Source: Bacteroidota bacterium (GTDB taxonomy: Bacteria > Bacteroidota > Rhodothermia > Rhodothermales > Rubricoccaceae). Taken from it: a stretch of 5,705 nt of DNA. Shown one piece after another: positions 1 through 4,380 of the stretch. The notes under the pieces were generated by a model. The model did no database searches. It had not been told where the DNA came from and worked only from the letters and a program-made list of their open reading frames with translations. Location: the NCBI GenBank assembly GCA_022564455.1, contig JADFLK010000160.1:1-5705 (forward strand), in the 5' to 3' direction. How positions within the stretch are numbered: position 1 is the stretch's first letter; every line of letters begins with the position of its first letter. The translations under genes were made by a program, and so were the position numbers.

Positions 1-1
1 C

Positions 2-664
2 CTCAGTCAAATTCCCCAGCCGTCGGTTCCAGCGCCAACTGCCCAGCCGTCGGTTCCAGCGCCAACTGCCCAGCCGTCGGTTCCAGCGCCAACTGCCCAG
101 CCGTCGGTTCCAGCGCCAACGGTCCAGCCGTCGGTCCAGAATCCTCTTGAGCAGGCTCCGGAACCAACACCTCCACCACAAGAGCCAAGGTTACGGCAGG
201 ACCAAACGGAGCCCGCTAACGTGCAAGATGCCCCTTCAGCCAGTGGGTTTTATACCGGCACCGGCCGAACTCAGATTTGGGCGGCGGGCTGGAGATTCAT
301 AGAGCTTTCTCCAGTACTTGGTTACGGCTTCCAAGCCGACCGGTTAGTGCTGGGGACCCATATGCATAACGCAGCGTTGCACGCTTTGATTCAAACAGGT
401 TTCCTAGGAGCGATTCCGTTTATAGGCGCGATATTATGGGCCTGGTTCCTTCTTATCAAAACGCTTCGTAACATCAATCGTTTGCCGCCGGCCCATAAAA
501 CTTTGCTCGTACAGGTCGCGGGTATGTTGGTATTTCTCTCTGTCAGGTCCTTACCTGAATCAACTGGAGCGTTCTTCGGCATAGACTGGCTCCTCCTAGG
601 CCCGCTGCTACTGTACTTGCGCTTGGTCAACTCCGGAGACGCGGCAACGGAAGAGGGCGCCTGA
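2..664 (+). CDS. O-antigen ligase/polymerase-like membrane protein (Wzy_C type), 5'-truncated by window edge
   Basis: The frame is open from the left edge (220 codons, TGA at 662-664), so a GTG at 221 is not the real start. Residues 1-73 of the visible part are Pro/Gln/Ala-rich and include a nine-residue repeat. The Wzy_C core follows: GTGRTQIW at 86-93, PVLGYGF at 104-110, HMHNAALHALIQTGFLG at 120-136 with the conserved His-Asn pair, then hydrophobic segments at about 134-152, 169-185 and 192-208. The order Arg-Thr-x-x-Trp, LGYGF, HN, TGxxG is typical of the large periplasmic loop and last helices of WaaL/Wzy/EpsE-like enzymes, which polymerise or transfer undecaprenyl-linked glycans at the periplasmic face of the inner membrane. 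Ligase and polymerase cannot be told apart here. It overlaps the downstream glycosyltransferase by one base (TGATG), suggesting translational coupling in an exopolysaccharide or O-antigen operon. Confidence 0.83.
   Translation, partial: LSQIPQPSVPAPTAQPSVPAPTAQPSVPAPTAQPSVPAPTVQPSVQNPLEQAPEPTPPPQEPRLRQDQTEPANVQDAPSASGFYTGTGRTQIWAAGWRFIELSPVLGYGFQADRLVLGTHMHNAALHALIQTGFLGAIPFIGAILWAWFLLIKTLRNINRLPPAHKTLLVQVAGMLVFLSVRSLPESTGAFFGIDWLLLGPLLLYLRLVNSGDAATEEGA
17..136 (+). repeat. 27-bp tandem repeat encoding QPSVPAPTA units
   Basis: Three identical 27-bp units lie at 17-43, 44-70 and 71-97. A fourth with 3' changes is at 98-124 (ending PTV instead of PTA), and a partial fifth at 125-136 (QPSV). 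The unit is a multiple of three and in frame with the ligase-like gene, so copy-number change would lengthen or shorten a Pro-rich linker without breaking the frame. The identical copies suggest recent duplication, or possibly an assembler's estimate of copy number. Confidence 0.93.
653..656 (+). promoter_or_regulatory. Shine-Dalgarno-like GAGG before the glycosyltransferase start
   Basis: GAGG within a purine run (GGAAGAGGG, 649-657) lies seven bases before the ATG at 664. It supports that ATG as the start even though it overlaps the upstream stop codon. No comparable site is seen before the three internal starts of the minus-strand dcw block. Confidence 0.5.
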
Positions 665-1053
665 TGGTGGTTGTAGACCAGATCGCTTCATTCCTGGTTC
701 TAGGCGTCCGGGTCCACTTGGTCCAGATGAGTCAAGTGTTGAGCATCATCGAACACTGGATCGACCAACCCGGCAATTGCAGATACATAGTGGCAACTCA
801 GATGCACGGGATCATGGAAGCCAGGAGAGATGCGGGTTTCAAAGAGATCCTTAATTCCGCCGATCTTTTCGTGCCCGACGGATTCTCCCTCGCTTTGGCC
901 GCCCGGCTGCGGCGGATAAAATTAAAGAAAAGGGTTCCCGGTCCCGACCTGTGTTTGGAGGGATGCCGGTTAGCCGCGGAGCGCGGTTACCGGGTTTTTT
1001 TCTACGGAGATACCGAGGAAACTCTCGATACGCGCTGCGCGCTGTGGGGATGA
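664..1053 (+). CDS. WecG/TagA/CpsF-family glycosyltransferase, 3'-truncated at a junction
   Basis: Members of this family transfer a sugar, often ManNAc or ManNAcA, from a UDP-sugar to an undecaprenyl-linked intermediate on the cytoplasmic side of the membrane. Visible family features are an N-terminal VLGVRVHLV segment (12-20), YIVATQMHGIMEARRD (41-56), the core LNSADLFVPDGFSLALAARL (63-82) whose D72 lies where the family has its proposed catalytic Asp, RVPGPDLCLEGC (90-101) and GYRVFFYGDTEETLD (108-122). After about residue 123 family resemblance stops and the last six residues (RCALWG) come from the antisense of ftsW. Full family members are about 230-260 residues, so roughly the C-terminal half is missing. 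The ATG overlaps the upstream stop (TGATG) and has a GAGG at a good distance. Family call is firm; the sugar is unknown. Confidence 0.85.
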   Translation: MVVVDQIASFLVLGVRVHLVQMSQVLSIIEHWIDQPGNCRYIVATQMHGIMEARRDAGFKEILNSADLFVPDGFSLALAARLRRIKLKKRVPGPDLCLEGCRLAAERGYRVFFYGDTEETLDTRCALWG

Positions 1054-1677
1054 CAACATCAACAACGAACCCAAAGCTGCAAACAACACCGCCACACCTA
1101 CGAGGTGCAGGAGCCGCACGCGACCAACGAACATCATGATGATGACCGACAGTAGCAGAATCGCAGCCGTCGAGAAGTCCTCAATACCGATCAGCAGTAG
1201 CGTGGACCCGATCCAGAAGCAGAGGGGCACGAACGCCCGGTAGAAGTCGCCGATGTAGTCCTGCTTCTTCGCCAGAAGCACAGCCACGTGAATCAGCAAG
1301 GCCACTTTGGCGAAATCGGACGGTTGGAAGCTCACAGGCCCGATTTCAATCCAGCGCATAGCACCGTTCGTCATCGCTCCGATGATCAGTACCGCCGCCA
1401 GAAGCGCCATTGAGATGAGCATGAACACTTTCGATAGCTTGGCGAGCCACCGGTAATCAATCATCGACAAGACGCCGGCCACGCCCAGCGCCATACCGAC
1501 ATGAGCCACATGACGGAACAGAAAACGCTCCTGGTCACCGCCGGATTTGGTTTCCGCGAGGAACGCCACCGCACTGTACACCGCTACAACGCCCACTGCG
1601 GCAAGCAGCAGTACGGCAGCGACGACGGCCTTATCCATCGGCGGAAGTGCTAGCGTTCGGACGCGGGCAGTGCTCAT
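970..1677 (-). CDS. ftsW: FtsW, SEDS-family septal peptidoglycan glycosyltransferase, 3'-truncated at a junction
   Basis: FtsW polymerises lipid II into septal glycan strands together with its class B penicillin-binding partner (FtsI) in the inner membrane. The N-terminal part shows SEDS features: first helix at about 14-36 with VAVYSAVAF, RFLFRHVAHVGMALG (51-65), the hallmark GAMRWIEIGPVSFQPSDFAK (105-124), IEDFSTAAILLL (165-176) in place of the usual PDxGTA, and FVGRVRLL (183-190). Resemblance runs to RAARIESFL (213-221). The last 14 residues, to the TAA at 970-972, are antisense of the WecG-like gene. About 150-200 C-terminal residues are missing, including the extracellular segment with the conserved LPE-x-x-TDFIF motif and catalytic Asp, so this product could not work. 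The ATG at 1677 is 11 bp after the murD stop, consistent with an operon; no Shine-Dalgarno is seen. An ATG at residue 14 is a possible alternative start. RodA is less likely given the murD neighbour. Confidence 0.88.
   Translation of the reverse strand: MSTARVRTLALPPMDKAVVAAVLLLAAVGVVAVYSAVAFLAETKSGGDQERFLFRHVAHVGMALGVAGVLSMIDYRWLAKLSKVFMLISMALLAAVLIIGAMTNGAMRWIEIGPVSFQPSDFAKVALLIHVAVLLAKKQDYIGDFYRAFVPLCFWIGSTLLLIGIEDFSTAAILLLSVIIMMFVGRVRLLHLVGVAVLFAALGSLLMLSSPQRAARIESFLGISVEKNPVTALRG
1015..1032. other. Chimeric or rearrangement junction between glycosyltransferase and ftsW
   Basis: This 18-bp segment reads as good family sequence on both strands: EETLD in the WecG-like protein on plus and ARIESFL in FtsW on minus. 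Immediately beyond it on each side the other protein loses resemblance. The exact breakpoint cannot be fixed because the two ends appear to share this microhomology. Confidence 0.75.
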
Positions 1678-1688
1678 GAGTCGTGGTG

Positions 1689-3080
1689 CTATAGGCTCCG
1701 GACGAGGTGCTTGAAATCTTCGCCACGCCGTTCAAAGTTCTCGTACATGTCGAAGGACGAACAAGCTGGGCTGAGGAGCACAACGTCGCCGGGTTCGGCC
1801 ATCAGGCCGGCGAACTGGATGGCTTCCTCCATCGTCTGCGCACGGGCGGTCTGCTCGACAAACGAACCGAGTTCGGCAATCACCTTGTCGCCACTCTCAC
1901 CAAGGCCGACAATCCCCTTCACTTTTTCGCTCACCAGCGGCTTGAGTGAACTGTAGTCATTGCCTTTGTCACGGCCGCCGGCGATCAGCACAATGGGCTG
2001 GGAGAACGACTCCAGCGCATACCAGACGGCGTTCACATTGGTGGCCTTCGAGTCGTTGACGTAGGTGACGTCATGCACCGTCCGGACGGTTTCCAGACGG
2101 TTCGGCACGCCTTCAAACGAGGACAAGCTCTCACGAACAACGTCGCTGCGGATCTCCATCGCACGCGCTGCAATGGCCGCTGCAAGGGAGTTGTAAAGGT
2201 TGTGGCGCCCCGGAAGGGCAAGGTCTTCGGAGGGCATAAGCTCCTCTTCGTAAATCACTGTAGACTGTGGATTAAGGGTATCGGGGAGGGCGAGGACAAG
2301 ACGGCCATCACGAACGAATGCGCCGCGCTCCAACTGGCGTTCGATAGAAATTGGCCACGGGGTAATTCCGCGCTCAGCGCACCATGGCTCCAAAAAGTCG
2401 CGGACGATTTCATCGTCGTGGTTGTACACCAGCCAGTCTGTTGGCTGCTGGTTTTCAAAAACACGGAATTTGCTTCGGGCATAAAGGTCGAAGTTGTTTT
2501 CGTAGCGGTCGAGGTGGTCGGGCGAGATGTTGAGCAGCACCGACACCCTCGGTCTGAACGTGGCAATGTGGTCGAGCTGGAAGCTGGAGACCTCCAGAAC
2601 CACCACCGTGTCGTCTCCGATTTCATCGAGGTAGCCTGAAAAGGCAGACCCGATATTCCCGGCGACGACAAAGTCATGGTTGGCTGTGCGAAAAACGTGG
2701 GCGATGAGCGAGGTGGTGGTGGTCTTGCCGTTCGAGCCCGTCACGGCGATGATCGGCCCCTTGCAGAGCCAACTCGCCACTTCGATCTCCGAGTAAACGG
2801 GGATGCCGCTGCCCAGCGCATCCTGAACGAGATCGGAGCTTGTCGGAACACCCGGCGAGAGCACGAGGAAGTCGGCGTCGAGCGCACGACTGGTGTGGCC
2901 GCCGAACTCGTAGCGGATGCCCTCCGCGCCGAGGCCTTCCGAAACGGCCACATCCGGCGAATCCCGCTCGGTGAGGAACACCAACGCACCCCGGCGCGCC
3001 AGCAGCTTCGCGGCGGCAAGGCCGCTCCTCGCCGCGCCGACGACGGTGATGCGTTTGTTCTTGACATCAGAATCGATCAT
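1689..3080 (-). CDS. murD: UDP-N-acetylmuramoylalanine--D-glutamate ligase (MurD)
   Basis: MurD is the cytoplasmic ATP-dependent ligase that adds D-Glu to UDP-MurNAc-L-Ala. The protein is complete at 463 residues, close to the usual 440-460. In order: Rossmann-like N-terminal domain with VVGAARSGLAAA (13-24) and LTERD (36-40); VLSPGVP (73-79); ATP P-loop TGSNGKTTT (114-122); GNIG (141-144); LEVSSFQLD (162-170); NISPDHLDRY (184-193); the lysine expected to be carbamylated, K204 in YARSKFRVFEN; GRHNLYNSLAA (291-301); GVPNRLE (324-330); NDSKATN (342-348); AGGRDKG (367-373); and SPACSSFDMYENFERRG (437-453). No key motif is missing. The start is ATG, 76 bp downstream of mraY across a repeat-filled spacer, with only a weak GGA upstream. 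TAG stop. It contains no ATA isoleucine codon, unlike the plus-strand block. Confidence 0.97.
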   Translation of the reverse strand: MIDSDVKNKRITVVGAARSGLAAAKLLARRGALVFLTERDSPDVAVSEGLGAEGIRYEFGGHTSRALDADFLVLSPGVPTSSDLVQDALGSGIPVYSEIEVASWLCKGPIIAVTGSNGKTTTTSLIAHVFRTANHDFVVAGNIGSAFSGYLDEIGDDTVVVLEVSSFQLDHIATFRPRVSVLLNISPDHLDRYENNFDLYARSKFRVFENQQPTDWLVYNHDDEIVRDFLEPWCAERGITPWPISIERQLERGAFVRDGRLVLALPDTLNPQSTVIYEEELMPSEDLALPGRHNLYNSLAAAIAARAMEIRSDVVRESLSSFEGVPNRLETVRTVHDVTYVNDSKATNVNAVWYALESFSQPIVLIAGGRDKGNDYSSLKPLVSEKVKGIVGLGESGDKVIAELGSFVEQTARAQTMEEAIQFAGLMAEPGDVVLLSPACSSFDMYENFERRGEDFKHLVRSL

Positions 3081-3085
3081 CAGCG

Positions 3086-3106
3086 TCCGTAGTCCGTAAT
3101 CCGTAG
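3086..3106. repeat. Three tandem 7-bp units just before murD
   Basis: TCCGTAG, TCCGTAA and TCCGTAG follow each other exactly at 3086-3092, 3093-3099 and 3100-3106, beginning five bases upstream of the murD start codon. On the coding strand of murD this gives repeated TACGGA just before the ATG, the only purine-rich material there. It adjoins the hairpin repeat at 3107-3126 and probably belongs to the same intergenic element. Confidence 0.85.
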
Positions 3107-3126
3107 GGGCGAATCACCATTCGCCC
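3107..3126. repeat. REP-like perfect hairpin in the mraY-murD spacer
   Basis: GGGCGAAT (3107-3114) and ATTCGCCC (3119-3126) form a perfect 8-bp stem around a CACC loop. No T-run follows in the murD direction, so it is not a typical intrinsic terminator. Its resemblance to GC-rich REP-like intergenic palindromes found in many copies in other genomes is a recollection, not a search result. In the operon mRNA it could affect stability or the relative output of MraY and MurD. Confidence 0.8.
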
Positions 3127-3135
3127 AATGAAAAC

Positions 3136-3152
3136 GGGAATCGCATTCGCCC
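3136..3152. repeat. Second, imperfect copy of the REP-like hairpin
   Basis: GGGAAT (3136-3141), loop CGC and ATTCGCCC (3145-3152) pair with a two-base bulge. The ATTCGCCCA half-site is shared exactly with the hairpin at 3107-3126 (3119-3127 and 3145-3153). It ends four bases beyond the mraY stop codon, so the two hairpins and the 7-bp repeats fill most of the 76-bp spacer. Confidence 0.65.
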
Positions 3153-3156
3153 ACTA

Positions 3157-4311
3157 TCATCGCATCCGGAGGAGGAAGAGGGTCAGAGTCACGAGGAGCG
3201 CGGTCACGATCCAGAACCGCACGACGATCTTGTTCTCGTGGACGCCGAGGGCCTCGTAGTGGTGGTGAAGTGGGGCCATCCTGAAAACACGCCGCCCTTC
3301 GCCGTACTTCTTTCGCGAGTACTTGAAGTAGCCCGTTTGGATGATCACTGAAATCGTCTCGATCACGAAGATGGCGCACAGAACGGGCAGGTAAAGCTCC
3401 TTCTTGACCAGAATCGCCAACGTCGCGATCGCCGCTCCGAGCGCCAGGCTCCCGGTGTCGCCCATGAAAACCTGCGCGGGGAAGCCGTTGTACCAGAGGA
3501 AGCCAAAGCATGCCGCCGCCAGCGCCGCCGCGAACACGGTCAGCTCGCCCGTACCGGGGAGGTAGAGGTCGTTCACGAACTCCGCCAGGATGGTATTGCC
3601 GGTGATGTAGATCATCACGATCAGCCCGAGCGAAACAAACGCCGCCGTGCCCGCCGTGAGGCCATCAAGGCCGTCCGTGATGTTCACCGCGTTGGAAACG
3701 CCCGTCAGGATGAAGGTGATGACGGGGATGTAGACCAACCAGCCAAGCTCGATGCCGAAAAGGGGCGTCAGGAAATCGTAGTCGACGATGCCGTTGGTAA
3801 GGAAGGGCATGCTCGTCACGGTATGGATGCCTTCCAACTCGTTCCAGTTCATGAGGAAGACGCTCAACGCAATGCCCAGGGCAATCTGCCCGGCCAGCTT
3901 CACCCTCCCCGCCAGCCCTTTTTTGTTCTTCCGCACCACCTTTATGTAGTCGTCGGCGAAGCCGACTGCGCCCATCCACAACGTGGAGATCAGCGCAAGC
4001 CAGACATAAACGTTAGTCAGATCGGCCCAGAGGAGAGTGGCCCCAGCGATGGCCAGCAGAATGATCACCCCGCCCATCGTGGGGGTTCCAGCCTTGTGGG
4101 CATGGCTCACGACGCCGGCGTCTTCACCTTCCCGGATGGTTTCACCAATCTGTTGGTGAGCCAACCAACGGATGATCTTCTTGCCGGCAAAAAGCCCGAT
4201 CAGCAGCGCCGTTCCGGCCGCGAGGGACGCGCGAACCGTGGTGAACTCAAAGACCTGGAAGCCCGGAGGCTGAAAAGTCTGTTCGAGCCAGGATAAGAGA
4301 TAGTAAAGCAT
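3157..4311 (-). CDS. mraY: Phospho-N-acetylmuramoyl-pentapeptide-transferase (MraY)
   Basis: MraY transfers phospho-MurNAc-pentapeptide to undecaprenyl phosphate, making lipid I in the inner membrane. With the chosen start it has 384 residues, slightly above the usual 360-370. Visible motifs: QIGETIRE (54-61), KAGTPTMGG (73-81), the Asp-Asp pair in DDYIK (120-124), NAVNITDGLDGL (207-218), FMGDTGSLALG (282-292), KYGEGRRVF (335-343), PLHHHYE (347-353) and KIVVRFWI (361-368), set among about ten hydrophobic helices. The ATG at 4311 was chosen because the protein then begins MLYYLLSWLE, as family members do. A TTG at 4344 would add 11 residues encoded by spacer DNA and is unlikely. It begins 43 bp after the murE stop with no Shine-Dalgarno; the upstream bases are A/C-rich. 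TGA stop at 3157-3159. Its position directly after murE without murF resembles the Bacteroidota gene order. Confidence 0.97.
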   Translation of the reverse strand: MLYYLLSWLEQTFQPPGFQVFEFTTVRASLAAGTALLIGLFAGKKIIRWLAHQQIGETIREGEDAGVVSHAHKAGTPTMGGVIILLAIAGATLLWADLTNVYVWLALISTLWMGAVGFADDYIKVVRKNKKGLAGRVKLAGQIALGIALSVFLMNWNELEGIHTVTSMPFLTNGIVDYDFLTPLFGIELGWLVYIPVITFILTGVSNAVNITDGLDGLTAGTAAFVSLGLIVMIYITGNTILAEFVNDLYLPGTGELTVFAAALAAACFGFLWYNGFPAQVFMGDTGSLALGAAIATLAILVKKELYLPVLCAIFVIETISVIIQTGYFKYSRKKYGEGRRVFRMAPLHHHYEALGVHENKIVVRFWIVTALLVTLTLFLLRMR

Positions 4312-4352
4312 GGGTGTTTGTGATTGACCGCAGGCGACCGGCAACTGACGAT

Positions 4353-4380
4353 GGTCAGCGGTCTTCGGTCAGCGGTCTTT
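4353..4380. repeat. 14-bp tandem repeat at the 3' end of murE
   Basis: GGTCAGCGGTCTTC (4353-4366) is followed directly by GGTCAGCGGTCTTT (4367-4380), with one difference. The repeat codes for the last residues of MurE and its TGA stop. A short inverted repeat, CTGAC-GATG-GTCAG (4345-4358), overlaps its left end. Confidence 0.85.

Noticed and set aside
17..136. Possible CRISPR-like direct repeats
   Set aside because: The units abut without spacers, are in frame with the coding sequence and give a repeated peptide, so this is a coding minisatellite.
3..188. Minus-strand 61-residue open frame with repeated LALEPTAGQ
   Set aside because: It is the antisense shadow of the tandem repeat in the ligase-like gene; the plus-strand frame continues into a recognisable Wzy_C domain.
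951..1139. Plus-strand 62-residue frame crossing the junction
   Set aside because: It runs out of frame through the glycosyltransferase and then antisense to ftsW, so it has no independent support.
664..1677. A novel fusion or convergent two-gene system of glycosyltransferase and FtsW
   Set aside because: The genes are on opposite strands and both are truncated at the same point, so there is no fusion protein and a chimeric join explains it more simply.
2073..2639. Plus-strand open frame of 188 residues
   Set aside because: It is antisense to MurD with its full set of motifs; no domain is recognisable in it.
3107..3126. Intrinsic terminator between mraY and murD
   Set aside because: The stem is strong, but no T-run follows on the transcribed strand and both genes belong to one operon, so a REP-like hairpin fits better.
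4342..4344. TTG start for mraY giving a longer protein
   Set aside because: The extra 11 residues are encoded by spacer DNA and match nothing known of MraY N-termini; the ATG at 4311 gives the expected MLYYLL start.
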